The notes under the pieces were generated by a model. The model was given only the letters and a program-made list of their open reading frames with translations, ran no database searches and was not told the origin of the DNA. From NCBI GenBank assembly GCA_041913045.1, contig JAYSGB010000018.1:1-64000 (forward strand): a stretch of DNA of 64,000 bases, written 5' to 3'. The stretch is from CAMLOF01 sp041913045 (GTDB lineage: Bacteria; Pseudomonadota; Gammaproteobacteria; Burkholderiales; Burkholderiaceae_C). A program made the translations under genes and the position numbers. Position 1 is the stretch's first letter; each line of letters begins with the position of its first letter. Shown piece after piece: positions 1 to 7,844 of this stretch.

Positions 1-158
1 GCCTTGGACTCACCCAGCACCCAGCGCACCGCGTCCATGATGTTGGACTTGCCGCACCCGTTCGGCCCCACCACGCCCACCAGTTGGCCCGGTAGGTTGA
101 AGGTGGTGGGTTCGGCGAACGACTTGAAGCCGGAGAGTTTGATCGTATGGAGACGCAC
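1..158 (-). CDS. smc: Chromosome segregation protein SMC, N-terminal fragment
   Basis: Only the first 52 codons are present; the gene runs off the left edge. The product begins with a GTG start and the typical SMC N-terminus (MRLHTIKLSGFKSF), followed by the Walker A loop GPNGCGKSN at about residues 32-40 and the DAVRWVLGE stretch seen in bacterial SMC proteins. SMC is the ATPase of the condensin complex that organises and segregates the chromosome with ScpA and ScpB. No clear ribosome binding site precedes the GTG, so the exact start is less certain than the identity. The gene is followed upstream by a short gap holding a hairpin element and is transcribed away from the monooxygenase operon, in the same direction. 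Confidence 0.93.
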   Translation of the reverse strand, partial: MRLHTIKLSGFKSFAEPTTFNLPGQLVGVVGPNGCGKSNIMDAVRWVLGESK

Positions 159-244
159 GGCGCAGTGGCGGGTCGGTGACGCAAGAACAAAGACCCAAGT
201 TTACCGTGCGGCCCGTGCCAGGGCTTCCATCCCCACACTGCGCT

Positions 245-280
245 GCCCCTCCAAGGGGGCCTTCGTCGCCTTGGGGCGGC
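245..280. repeat. Hairpin-forming intergenic element, REP-like
   Basis: An imperfect inverted repeat pairs GCCCCTCCAAGG (245-256) with CCTTGGGGCGGC (269-280) around a 12-base loop, with one mismatch and one G-T pair. It lies between smc and the small DUF2783-type gene. No T-run follows on the minus strand, so it is not a canonical intrinsic terminator. Sequences of this look (CCAAGG...CCTTGGGGCGGCC) are my recollection of dispersed intergenic palindromes in Comamonadaceae genomes; that part is recall, and only one full copy is visible in this window. Confidence 0.45.
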
Positions 281-291
281 CCAGCGGCGAC

Positions 292-489
292 TCAGAGGTC
301 GCGCAAGGCCCGCTCGATCTGTTCCCGCATGGCCTGCGCGCTGCCCAGCGCCTGGGCGTTGAGCAGGGCGAGTTTCACCAGGAAGAGTTCGCTGCGCTCG
401 GGGCCAGCCTGGTCAATGGCTTGGGCCAATGAGTCGTACACAGCCTCCAGGTCGGCGATGCTGAGCTGGTTGTCAACATTGAGGTTCAT
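292..489 (-). CDS. Small protein, DUF2783-like, partner of FAD monooxygenase
   Basis: A 65-residue soluble, acidic, mostly helical protein beginning MNLNVDNQLSIADLEAVYDSL. It starts 2 bases after the stop of the monooxygenase and is clearly in the same operon. Its size, the Asp/Glu-rich N-terminal helix, the LVKLALLNAQALG core and its position directly downstream of a flavin monooxygenase match my memory of DUF2783 proteins, which have no known function. A structural or accessory role for the monooxygenase is only inferred from the gene pairing. It has no membrane segment and no recognisable catalytic motif. Confidence 0.6.
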   Translation of the reverse strand: MNLNVDNQLSIADLEAVYDSLAQAIDQAGPERSELFLVKLALLNAQALGSAQAMREQIERALRDL

Positions 490-491
490 AT

Positions 492-2219
492 TCAGGCTCC
501 CTGGATGGAAAGGGTGGTTTGCCCGGCGGAGGGCACGAGGGCGTTGCTCAGGGCTGCACGCAGGCGCTCGGCATCCAGGCTCATCCAGCGCGCGCAGACG
601 TGCTGGTCCGGCCGCAGCAGGTACGCGGCCCCGCGCGCAGTCACGCCGTAACGCGCACGCAGTTGGCCACGGACATCGGCCAGCACGTCATCGGCCCCCT
701 CCACCGGAGCAATTCCACCCACCGCCAGCACCCGCAGCGGAACACCACGCGCCCGGAAGTCCTGCACGACCAGCCGCAGCGCTGGGGGCACCTCGGCCGC
801 ATCAGTGAAGTACAGCAACTGGAAGGCGTGGTCCAGCCGGTCCAGCAGGTAGTCGTCCGGCCCCAGGCATACGTTCTGCGGTGGCGCCCCCCTGCCCGGC
901 CCGCACTTGAACAGCGCGTTGTCGTCCCCCAGGCTGTTCAGGGCGGAATGCGTGTACTCGTGCGGACGCGAGGTACGCCAGTGGTAGAGCGGCCCGACAA
1001 ACGGCTCGGTGAGAGAGAGTGACAGTACCGCGTCGCGCAACAGGCGAAAGCCTCGCGTGGGCGGCGTCATGAAGCGCGTGCTCTTGCCTGCTTCGTCGAT
1101 GATCTCGCGGGCTGCGCCCACACGCTCCTGACTGTAGGTGTGCAGCAACTGCGCGGGCGCCACGCCCCTGACGACCAGGGCGAGCCGCCAGGCCAGGCCC
1201 TGTGCATCCTGAAACCCCGTGTTGGCCCCACGCACGCCGAAAATGGGCAGCATGTGGGCCGCGTCGCCCGTGAACAGCACCCGCCCTTGCACGTAATCCG
1301 GCAGGGTGAGCGCACGCGCCGAATACACCGAGCACCAGTCGATCTCCCACTGTGCGCCTGGGTGGCCAATCATGGCCAGTTGCGCGTCTATGCGTGCCTT
1401 TAGCGATTCGGGCGCCAGAGCCTGCTCGGGTGTCTCGTCGGCAGGGAGCTGGTAGTCCACCCGCCATATGCCGTGCGGCTCGCGGTGCATCAACACGGTG
1501 TTGCCTGGGTTCCATTCCGGGTCGAAGAAGGCCAGCCGCTCGGTGGGTAACGGCAAATCCACCCGGATGTCGGCAATCACGAACCGCCCCTCGTAGGATG
1601 CGCCTTCAAGCTTCAACCCCATCATGGAACGGATGCCCGAACGGGCGCCGTCAGCGGCCACCACCCACCCGGCTGGCAAGCGGTAGGCGCCTTCAGGCGT
1701 ATCCACCTCCAGCGTGGCGTGATCCGCCCCCTGGGACAGTGCCGTGACCCGGTTGCCCCAGCGGAAGTCGATGAGCGGATGGGCCAGGCAGGCATCCACC
1801 AGGTATTCCTCCAGATACTGTTGCTGGAGGTTGATCATGGGAAAGAAGCGGTCGTCCGGGTCGTGCGGTCCTTCCATGCGAAAGACACGTTGCCCCCGGT
1901 AGAAGGAGTTGCCGAACCGCCAGGGCAAGCCGTTGGCCGACACGCGGTCAGCCACGCCCACCTGCTGCAGGATTTCCATCGACCGCCGCGTGAACACGAT
2001 GGCACGGCTGCCTTCAGAAACCTGCAACTCCGATTCGAGGACCACGCACTGCACACCCTGTTGCGCCAGGGCAAGCGCCGTGGTCAAGCCCACCGGGCCG
2101 GAGCCCACGACGACGACGGCGACCTGTGCATGCGCCGGGTGCGCCGAGGGTAGCCACGGCTGGAACACCTGATAGCGGTAATAGATGGAACGCCGAGGCT
2201 CGGCATGGGGCTGGTGCAT
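492..2219 (-). CDS. FAD-dependent aromatic-ring monooxygenase (MhpA/PheA-like)
   Basis: A 575-residue flavoprotein hydroxylase of the PHBH-type family. The N-terminal Rossmann motif VVGSGPVGLTTALALA binds the FAD ADP moiety, and the second FAD motif GDAAHMLPIFGVRGANTGFQD lies around residue 310. The C-terminal third resembles the thioredoxin-like domain of phenol and 3-(3-hydroxyphenyl)propionate hydroxylases. These enzymes use NAD(P)H and oxygen to hydroxylate phenolic compounds; the substrate here cannot be told. The start is placed at ATG 2219 because GGAG sits 8 bases upstream; an in-frame ATG 39 bases further up lacks a site. The DUF2783-like gene follows after 2 bases. Two palindromes lie directly upstream. 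Confidence 0.82.
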   Translation of the reverse strand: MHQPHAEPRRSIYYRYQVFQPWLPSAHPAHAQVAVVVVGSGPVGLTTALALAQQGVQCVVLESELQVSEGSRAIVFTRRSMEILQQVGVADRVSANGLPWRFGNSFYRGQRVFRMEGPHDPDDRFFPMINLQQQYLEEYLVDACLAHPLIDFRWGNRVTALSQGADHATLEVDTPEGAYRLPAGWVVAADGARSGIRSMMGLKLEGASYEGRFVIADIRVDLPLPTERLAFFDPEWNPGNTVLMHREPHGIWRVDYQLPADETPEQALAPESLKARIDAQLAMIGHPGAQWEIDWCSVYSARALTLPDYVQGRVLFTGDAAHMLPIFGVRGANTGFQDAQGLAWRLALVVRGVAPAQLLHTYSQERVGAAREIIDEAGKSTRFMTPPTRGFRLLRDAVLSLSLTEPFVGPLYHWRTSRPHEYTHSALNSLGDDNALFKCGPGRGAPPQNVCLGPDDYLLDRLDHAFQLLYFTDAAEVPPALRLVVQDFRARGVPLRVLAVGGIAPVEGADDVLADVRGQLRARYGVTARGAAYLLRPDQHVCARWMSLDAERLRAALSNALVPSAGQTTLSIQGA

Positions 2220-2232
2220 GGCTTGTCTCCGT

Positions 2233-2250
2233 ACTGTGCTGGCACACAGT
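2233..2250. promoter_or_regulatory. Palindrome upstream of monooxygenase
   Basis: Perfect inverted repeat ACTGTG-N6-CACAGT, located 14 bases upstream of the monooxygenase start codon and therefore in its leader or core promoter. Symmetry, arm length and position fit a dimeric repressor site. No matching regulator gene lies in the window. Confidence 0.45.
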
Positions 2251-2273
2251 GTAGGCAAGCCCCTCGCCCAGAA

Positions 2274-2291
2274 TGTCCCCGTATTGGGACA
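2274..2291. promoter_or_regulatory. Second palindrome upstream of monooxygenase, abutting dnaB stop
   Basis: Perfect inverted repeat TGTCCC-N6-GGGACA with the same 6-6-6 geometry as the repeat at 2233-2250, centred 41 bases further upstream. It ends 2 bases before the dnaB stop codon, so it sits in the only non-coding space available for the monooxygenase promoter. It may be a regulator site or, less likely given the lack of a T-run, a dnaB terminator stem. Confidence 0.45.
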
Positions 2292-2293
2292 AA

Positions 2294-3718
2294 TCAGTAG
2301 TCGTCTGACACCGTGTAACTGGCCAGGCTCTCGAAGCGCGTGAGCATGTTCAGGAAGGCCAGCTTCACCGTGCCCGTGGGGCCGTTACGCTGCTTGCCAA
2401 TGATGATCTCCGCCACACCCGGCTCCTTGCAGGCGTCCTTGGTGTAGTACTCGTCGCGGTAGATGAACATGATGATGTCCGCATCCTGCTCGATGGCGCC
2501 GGATTCGCGCAGGTCCGACATCATGGGGCGCTTGTCAGTGCGCTGTTCCACCGAACGGTTCAACTGCGACAAGGCGATCACGGGGCACTGCAGCTCCTTG
2601 GCCAGCATCTTCAGGCCCCTGGAAATCTCGCCCAGCTCGGTGGCACGGTTATCACCATCCGACGAGGTGCCGCTCATCAGCTGCAGGTAGTCGACCACGA
2701 TCAGGCCCAGTTTGCCGCACTGGCGGGCCAGGCGGCGCGCGTTGGCACGCAACTCACTGGGCGTCAGGCCCGGTGTCTCGTCAATGTGCAGCGACACGGT
2801 ACGCAAGCGCTCGATGGCTTCCGTCAGGCGCGGCCATTCGTCGTCGGTCAACTTGCCTGTACGCAGGTGGCCCTGGTTGATGCGGCCGATGGAGCCCACG
2901 ATACGCACCGCCAACTGGGCCGCACCCATTTCCATGGAGAACACGGCCACGGGCAGGCCTTCGTTGAGCGCCACGTGCTCTGCAATGTTGATGGCGAACG
3001 CCGTCTTACCCATGGAGGGACGCGCCGCCAGCACGACCAGGTCACCTGGCTGAAGGCCAGCGGTCATGCGGTCCAGGTCGATGAAACCTGTAGGCACCCC
3101 GGTAATGTCGTTGGGGTTGTCGGCCATGTCCTGCACGCGGTCCAGCAGGTCCACCACCAGGGAGTCCATCGACTGGAAGCCCTGCTTCATGCGGCTACCT
3201 TCTTCGCCGATGTTGAAGATCTTCTGCTCGGCCTCGTCGAGGATATTGGCTACAGCCTTGCCCTTGGGGTTGAAGGCCTGAGTTGCGATGTCGTCGCTCA
3301 CGGAAATGAGCTTGCGCAGGATGGCACGCTCACGCACGATCTCGGCGTAACGGCGGATGTTGGCCGCGCTGGGCACGTACTGTGCCAGGGAGTTGAGATA
3401 CGGCAGCCCGCCCACCTCGTCGGCCTTGCCCTGGCTCTGCAACTGCTCGAAGACGGTGATCACGTCCGCCGGCTTGTTGGCGTTGATCAGCACCGCGATG
3501 GCCCCGAAGATCAGTTGATGCTCGTGGCGGTAGTAGTCGTCGGTACTGACCAGGTCGCCCACGCGGTCCCAGGCGCCGTTGTCGAGCAGCAGCCCACCCA
3601 GCACGCTCGATTCGGCCTCGACGGAGTGCGGCGGAACGCGCAGCTGGGCCACCTGGCGGTCGTTGCTGAACTCGATGGGGGACTCGAAATCTTCTTCAAG
3701 GGGGAAGACGGCGGACAT
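2294..3718 (-). CDS. dnaB: Replicative DNA helicase DnaB
   Basis: A 474-residue hexameric helicase of the replisome. The N-terminal domain that binds primase and loader begins near VPPHSVEAESSVLGGLL (residues 29-45). The RecA-like C-terminal domain carries Walker A ARPSMGKT (232-239), Walker B-like LIVVDYLQLM and the arginine-finger region KQRNGPTGTVKLAF near the C-terminus. Length is normal for beta-proteobacterial DnaB. It lies downstream of the rpsF-priB-rpsR-rplI operon on the same strand, separated by a terminator hairpin and about 170 bases, so it probably has its own promoter. PriB, its partner in replication restart, is encoded 900 bases upstream. Confidence 0.98.
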   Translation of the reverse strand: MSAVFPLEEDFESPIEFSNDRQVAQLRVPPHSVEAESSVLGGLLLDNGAWDRVGDLVSTDDYYRHEHQLIFGAIAVLINANKPADVITVFEQLQSQGKADEVGGLPYLNSLAQYVPSAANIRRYAEIVRERAILRKLISVSDDIATQAFNPKGKAVANILDEAEQKIFNIGEEGSRMKQGFQSMDSLVVDLLDRVQDMADNPNDITGVPTGFIDLDRMTAGLQPGDLVVLAARPSMGKTAFAINIAEHVALNEGLPVAVFSMEMGAAQLAVRIVGSIGRINQGHLRTGKLTDDEWPRLTEAIERLRTVSLHIDETPGLTPSELRANARRLARQCGKLGLIVVDYLQLMSGTSSDGDNRATELGEISRGLKMLAKELQCPVIALSQLNRSVEQRTDKRPMMSDLRESGAIEQDADIIMFIYRDEYYTKDACKEPGVAEIIIGKQRNGPTGTVKLAFLNMLTRFESLASYTVSDDY

Positions 3719-3830
3719 GGGTTTCCTTTCAACCCGGAATCTTACGTGCGCAGGCGGGCAAAGTCATTGCACAACCCTGTGGACAACCCGTGGAAGACCT
3801 GGGGAAATGTGGTGGATGACTTGCCCGGCA

Positions 3831-3864
3831 CACAAAACAAAACAGCCGGCACGCGGCCGGCTGT
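3831..3864 (-). terminator. Intrinsic terminator after rplI
   Basis: On the minus strand a stem ACAGCCGGC/GCCGGCTGT is followed by TTTTGTTTTG. It lies 24 bases after the rplI stop and before dnaB, so it ends the ribosomal protein operon. Confidence 0.85.
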
Positions 3865-3887
3865 TGTGCGTGTGAGGAGACAGCCGA

Positions 3888-4340
3888 TCAGGCGGTTTCG
3901 CCCAGCACGGAGACGTTCACGTCCACCACCACGTCGGTGTGCAGACCAACGGAGACGGTGTAGTCGCCCACGTTCTTCAGCAGGCCGTTGGGCATGCGAA
4001 CTTGAGCCTTGGTCACGGCGAAGCCTTGCTTGTTCAGTTCTTCGGCGATGTCGTGGTTGGTGACGGAGCCGAACAGGCGACCGTCAACGCCAGCCTTCTG
4101 CGACAGCTTGACGGTGAAACCGTTGAGCTTCTCGCCCACAGCTTGGGCTTCGGCCAGCTTGGCGGCTGCAGCCTTTTCCAGTTCAACGCGGCGAGCTTCA
4201 AACTCGGCCACGGCGGACTGGGTGGCGCGGCGTGCACGGCCGGTCGGGATCAGGAAGTTACGGGCATAGCCGTCCTTGACCTTGACGATATCGCCCAGGT
4301 TACCCAGGTTGACAACTTTGTCGAGCAGGATGATTTGCAT
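3888..4340 (-). CDS. rplI: 50S ribosomal protein L9
   Basis: 150 residues, the standard L9 length. It opens with MQIILLDKVVNLGNLGDIVKVKDGYARN, the conserved 23S rRNA-binding N-domain including GDIVKVKDGYARNFLIP, followed by the long connecting helix and the C-terminal domain. L9 sits at the base of the L1 stalk and affects reading-frame maintenance. It is the last gene of the rpsF-priB-rpsR-rplI operon, 14 bases after rpsR, and is followed by a strong terminator. Confidence 0.98.
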   Translation of the reverse strand: MQIILLDKVVNLGNLGDIVKVKDGYARNFLIPTGRARRATQSAVAEFEARRVELEKAAAAKLAEAQAVGEKLNGFTVKLSQKAGVDGRLFGSVTNHDIAEELNKQGFAVTKAQVRMPNGLLKNVGDYTVSVGLHTDVVVDVNVSVLGETA

Positions 4341-4354
4341 GTTCGTGGCTCCTA

Positions 4355-4636
4355 TCAGACGCGGTGCTGGTCGCTGTAGGGCAGCAGAGCCAGGAAGCGT
4401 GCGCGCTTGATGGCGGTGGTCACCTGGCGCTGGTAGATAGCGCGGGTGCCGGTCAGGCGGGCGGGGATGATCTTGCCGTTTTCAGCGATGAAGTCACGCA
4501 GGACGTCCACGTCCTTGTAGTCCACTTCTTCAACGCCAGCCACGGTGAAGCGGCAGAATTTCTTGCGCTTGAACAGCAGCGATTGGGTGTTGCGCTTGGG
4601 GCGCTTGTCTTTGTTGAAACGCTTGGGTGCAGCCAT
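4355..4636 (-). CDS. rpsR: 30S ribosomal protein S18
   Basis: 93 residues with the S18 signature: a basic N-terminus, KKFCRFT near residue 26, the DYKDVDVLRDFI segment and the C-terminal ITGTRAIYQRQVTTAIKRARFLALLPY-type sequence (here LTGTRAIYQRQ then KRARFLALLPY). S18 pairs with S6 on the 30S platform, and S6 is encoded two genes upstream in the same operon. The start is preceded by AAGGAAGCACC, a good ribosome binding site. Ordinary in length and composition. Confidence 0.98.
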   Translation of the reverse strand: MAAPKRFNKDKRPKRNTQSLLFKRKKFCRFTVAGVEEVDYKDVDVLRDFIAENGKIIPARLTGTRAIYQRQVTTAIKRARFLALLPYSDQHRV

Positions 4637-4648
4637 GATGGTGCTTCC

Positions 4649-4936
4649 TTAAGTCTGTTTGAAATCTTGGATGTGAAACACGACGCCTTTGCCGTTGCGG
4701 GTGTTGGTCAGGAACCCCTCGAACCCGAACACGCTGCCCAAGGGCTGGCGTGCCAGGGTTTCTGCCTGTGCACCGAAGGCCACGGCCCTCAGTTCCAGGT
4801 TGACCCTGCGGGTCTGCCCCATTTCCTGCTGCTCGGACTCGTGTGCGAGCGTCAGGTCCAGGGCGGGTATGCCGGCGGGGGTGTAGCGCAAGGCGGCCGT
4901 GTGGACCAACGTTGCGTGCATCACCAGCCGGTTCAT
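4649..4936 (-). CDS. priB: Primosomal replication protein PriB
   Basis: 95-residue single OB-fold protein starting MNRLVMHATLVHTAALRYTPAGIP, with the SQQ/EQQEMGQTRRVNLELRAVAFG pattern and the GVVFHIQDFKQ end typical of PriB. PriB is an SSB-like dimer that bridges PriA and DnaT/DnaB when stalled forks are restarted. It sits between rpsF and rpsR, its conserved place in beta- and gammaproteobacteria, and ends 12 bases before rpsR. Short length and OB-fold could suggest SSB, but the position and lack of an acidic SSB tail settle it. Confidence 0.93.
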   Translation of the reverse strand: MNRLVMHATLVHTAALRYTPAGIPALDLTLAHESEQQEMGQTRRVNLELRAVAFGAQAETLARQPLGSVFGFEGFLTNTRNGKGVVFHIQDFKQT

Positions 4937-4965
4937 GGTTCAACCGACCTCGACACCTGCAGCAA

Positions 4966-5331
4966 TTACGCCGAGGCCTCCTGCTGCTGAGCCTTGCGAG
5001 CTTCTTCGCGCTCGACGGCCTTCATCATGGAAGAAGGGCCGGTGTCGGCTTTCTTCTTCTGCACGGTCAGGTGACGCAGCACAGCGTCGTTGAACTTGAA
5101 GGCGTGCTCCAGCTCGGCCATCACGGCCTGATCGGCCTCGATGTTCACACACAGGTAGTGAGCTTTGGACAGCTTGTTGATCTGGTAAGCCAGCTGGCGG
5201 CGGCCCCAGTCTTCAACACGGTGGATCTGGCCGCCACCGTTGGTGATCATGCCCTTGTAACGCTCCAGCATGGCCGGAACCTGCTCGCTCTGATCCGGGT
5301 GGATCAGCAAAACGATTTCGTAATGACGCAT
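4966..5331 (-). CDS. rpsF: 30S ribosomal protein S6
   Basis: 121 residues. The start is ATG 5331, preceded by AAAAGGAGAGTCC, a near-perfect ribosome binding site; a 43-residue in-frame upstream extension lacks S6 similarity and is rejected. The sequence MRHYEIVLLIHPDQSEQVP, EDWGRRQLAYQINK and HYLCVNIEA are S6 hallmarks. S6 binds S18 on the 30S platform. The C-terminus carries a charged Glu/Lys/Gln-rich tail. First gene of the rpsF-priB-rpsR-rplI operon; the 150 bases upstream, up to the end of the symporter, must hold its promoter. Confidence 0.98.
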   Translation of the reverse strand: MRHYEIVLLIHPDQSEQVPAMLERYKGMITNGGGQIHRVEDWGRRQLAYQINKLSKAHYLCVNIEADQAVMAELEHAFKFNDAVLRHLTVQKKKADTGPSSMMKAVEREEARKAQQQEASA

Positions 5332-5481
5332 GGACTCTCCTTTTGGATGACGCGCCAAGCCATTCAGACCAGGCGCTTTGAGAACAGCCGCCCCCTGCGT
5401 CAGGTAGGGGTACGGCAAGGCAAGCCTGCGATTATATGCCGAAACCGTCGGGCAAACCAACGAGCCCGCTGGCTGAACGGA

Positions 5482-7554
5482 TTAGCGCGGGTAACGGATG
5501 CGTTCCACCAGGCTTTGTGCGCTGGCTGACGGCTTGGGTGTGAGCAGGCTCACCACGATCAGCACGGCAAAGCCCACCGGCACGCCAAAGATGCCTGCGG
5601 AAATGGGCTGAATGCCCCACCACAACTCCACCGGCCCCTGCAGGCCGAAAACGGAGCGCAACCAGGGTTGGGTCGTGGCCATGTAGTAGAAGGTGACGCC
5701 CAGGCCGCTGAGCATACCCATCACCGCACCGACACCCGTCGCGCGCTTCCAGAATATGCCCAGCACCAGCGCTGGGAAGAATGCCGCAGCGGCAAACGAG
5801 AACGCCGCCGACACCAGAAACAGGATGTCCGCAGGCTTCTGTGCCGCCACATAAGCAGCGGCCAGCGCCACCATCAGCAACAGCACCTTGGAGATGGTGA
5901 CCCGGCGTGCCGTGGATGCATTGGGGTCGATCATCTTGTAATAAAGGTCGTGACTGAGCGCGTTGGCGATCGTCAGCAGCAGGCCGTCGGCGGTGGATAG
6001 CGCCGCCGCCAGTCCCCCGGCCGCCACCAGGCCCGCGATCACATAAGGCAGACCGCCGATCTCGGCCGTGGCCAGCACGATGATGTCGCCGCCGATGGAG
6101 ATTTCGTTGAGCTGCAGCACACCGTCGCGGTTGATGTCGCTGACGCTCAACAGCGACGGGTCCACCTTGTTCCAGGCCGCTACCCACGATGGAAGTTCGT
6201 TGAACGAGGTGCCCACGAGCACGTTGAATACTTCAAATTTGACCAGCACCGCCAGCGCGGGGGCTGTGAAGTACAGCAGGCTGATGAACAGCAACGACCA
6301 GGTCACCGAGCGGCGCGCCTGGCGCACGCTGGGCACGGTGTAGTAGCGCATGAGGATGTGCGGCAGCGCCGCCGTGCCCAGCATGAGGCAGAACACCAAG
6401 GCGAGGAAGTTGCGACGGGAGGCGTCAAACTCAGCTCGCTCCCCAGGGGTGCCATCAGGGTTGCCTGCGAACTGTTGTGCATGGGGAGGCATCCCGTTGA
6501 GCGGACGGGAACGGTTTTCCTCCTCTTCCAGCTGCCTTGTCCAAAGGGCGCGTGCCGTGGCTTCGTCCCTCGGCAAACGGGACAGCTCGCGCTCGGCCGC
6601 CGCCAACTCGGCAGGGAGCCCATTGATGTCGCGCAACGCCTCCACGTAAGCCGCCGCCAATGTTCTGTCTTGCCGTAGCGCCGTCGCTGGATCCTCAAGC
6701 TTTTGACGCAACACACCCACCCGGTGCGCTGAAATCATCTGCACTTCCTGCTCCGACCGGTCGTTGACCAGTTCCTGCTCACGCTCTGAGACCTTTTCCA
6801 ACTGTGCCCCATAGACGAGCTGCGGAACGGGAACACCAGTCTGCTTCACAGACAGCCAGGCCACCGGAAGCAGGTAGGCAATGATGAGAACGATGTATTG
6901 AGCCACCTGCGTCCAAGTGACCGCCCTCATTCCCCCTAGGAAGGAACAGACCAGTATGCCGCCCAAGCCCAGGAACACACCCAGTTCAAAGGCAACGCCA
7001 GTGAGCCGGGAAGTGATGAGGCCTACGCCATAAATCTGAGCCACGACGTAGATGAATGAGCAGAGAATTGCCGCCCCAATACCCAGCAGCCTGGGCCACT
7101 GCCCGCCGTAGCGCTCCCCCAGAAAATCGGGGATAGTGAACTGCCCGAACTTTCGCAAATAAGGCGCGAGCAGCAGTGCCACGAGGCAGTAGCCCCCCGT
7201 CCACCCCATGACGAAGGCCAGCCCGCTGTAGCCGTTCATGTAGAGCGTTCCGGCCAGTCCGATGAAAGACGCAGCCGACATCCAGTCGGCGCCTGTTGCC
7301 ATGCCGTTGTACATGGCTGGCACTCGACGCCCGGCCACGTAGTATTCCGTGGGATCGGTTGTTCGGCTCATGATGCCGATCGTGGCGTACAGGCCGATCG
7401 TGGCCAGCAGAAAAACCATACCGATCCACTGGCGAGACAGGCCGAGCTGCTCCAACACCCCCAGACTCACGACGAACAGGAAAAACCCACCCGTATACCA
7501 AAGGTAGACACGGTTGAGCTGCCTGCGAAAAATGGCGTTGCTTTCCCGGGACAT
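5482..7554 (-). CDS. Sodium:solute symporter, VC_2705/ActP-like (module A)
   Basis: A 690-residue, about 13-helix SSS-family symporter with the family signatures GADWMSAASFIGLAG, MGWTGGYCLVALLLAPYLRKFG and GGLAAALSTADGLLL. Relatives carry acetate or other short monocarboxylates with sodium or protons. Two soluble insertions stand out: about 130 charged, helix-prone residues at roughly 245-375 (KVSEREQELVNDRSEQEV onward), and an exact EF-hand loop DINRDGVLQLNE at 473-484. It starts 6 bases after the DUF4212 gene, its usual small partner, and is the last gene of the module A operon. A paralogue lies at 23784-25643. Substrate is not determinable here. Confidence 0.9.
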   Translation of the reverse strand: MSRESNAIFRRQLNRVYLWYTGGFFLFVVSLGVLEQLGLSRQWIGMVFLLATIGLYATIGIMSRTTDPTEYYVAGRRVPAMYNGMATGADWMSAASFIGLAGTLYMNGYSGLAFVMGWTGGYCLVALLLAPYLRKFGQFTIPDFLGERYGGQWPRLLGIGAAILCSFIYVVAQIYGVGLITSRLTGVAFELGVFLGLGGILVCSFLGGMRAVTWTQVAQYIVLIIAYLLPVAWLSVKQTGVPVPQLVYGAQLEKVSEREQELVNDRSEQEVQMISAHRVGVLRQKLEDPATALRQDRTLAAAYVEALRDINGLPAELAAAERELSRLPRDEATARALWTRQLEEEENRSRPLNGMPPHAQQFAGNPDGTPGERAEFDASRRNFLALVFCLMLGTAALPHILMRYYTVPSVRQARRSVTWSLLFISLLYFTAPALAVLVKFEVFNVLVGTSFNELPSWVAAWNKVDPSLLSVSDINRDGVLQLNEISIGGDIIVLATAEIGGLPYVIAGLVAAGGLAAALSTADGLLLTIANALSHDLYYKMIDPNASTARRVTISKVLLLMVALAAAYVAAQKPADILFLVSAAFSFAAAAFFPALVLGIFWKRATGVGAVMGMLSGLGVTFYYMATTQPWLRSVFGLQGPVELWWGIQPISAGIFGVPVGFAVLIVVSLLTPKPSASAQSLVERIRYPR

Positions 7555-7560
7555 GACCGT

Positions 7561-7824
7561 TCACCCGTCCTCTTCTTCATCTAAGCCATGCCGCCGATCG
7601 AGGCGGTGCATGAACCAGGCATAGAAGGCGACGATGCCCACGTATACGAGCATGCAGCCCTGCGCAGCCATCCAGAAGCTGAACGGCCAACCGAAGAACC
7701 GGAAGTTCAGGTCTCGCGCGAAATAGCTGACCCCGAAGGTGACGCCAAACCAGATGGTCAGCAGAATGGCTGTGATCCGCAGGTTGGCGCTCCAATGACT
7801 GATTCGGTGCTGCTGGGGTGACAT
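7561..7824 (-). CDS. DUF4212 small symporter subunit (module A)
   Basis: 87 residues with two predicted membrane helices (about 16-36 and 46-70), the motif FGWPFSFWMAAQGCMLVYVGIVAFYAWFM and a charged C-terminus HRLDRRHGLDEEEDG. This pattern matches DUF4212 proteins, which are almost always encoded just before a VC_2705-type sodium:solute symporter and are thought to be an accessory subunit. It lies 20 bases after the TPR gene and 6 bases before the symporter. The paralogue at 25664-25924 has the same layout, with PLGFWFAQQGSIYIFIALIFWYA. No strong ribosome binding site is visible before the ATG. Confidence 0.87.
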   Translation of the reverse strand: MSPQQHRISHWSANLRITAILLTIWFGVTFGVSYFARDLNFRFFGWPFSFWMAAQGCMLVYVGIVAFYAWFMHRLDRRHGLDEEEDG

Positions 7825-7844
7825 GGTGTGAGACGGGGTACGTA

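Noticed and set aside
2786..4063. 425-codon plus-strand frame opposite dnaB and rplI
   Set aside because: It spans two genes and a terminator on the other strand, with composition typical of antisense shadow frames.
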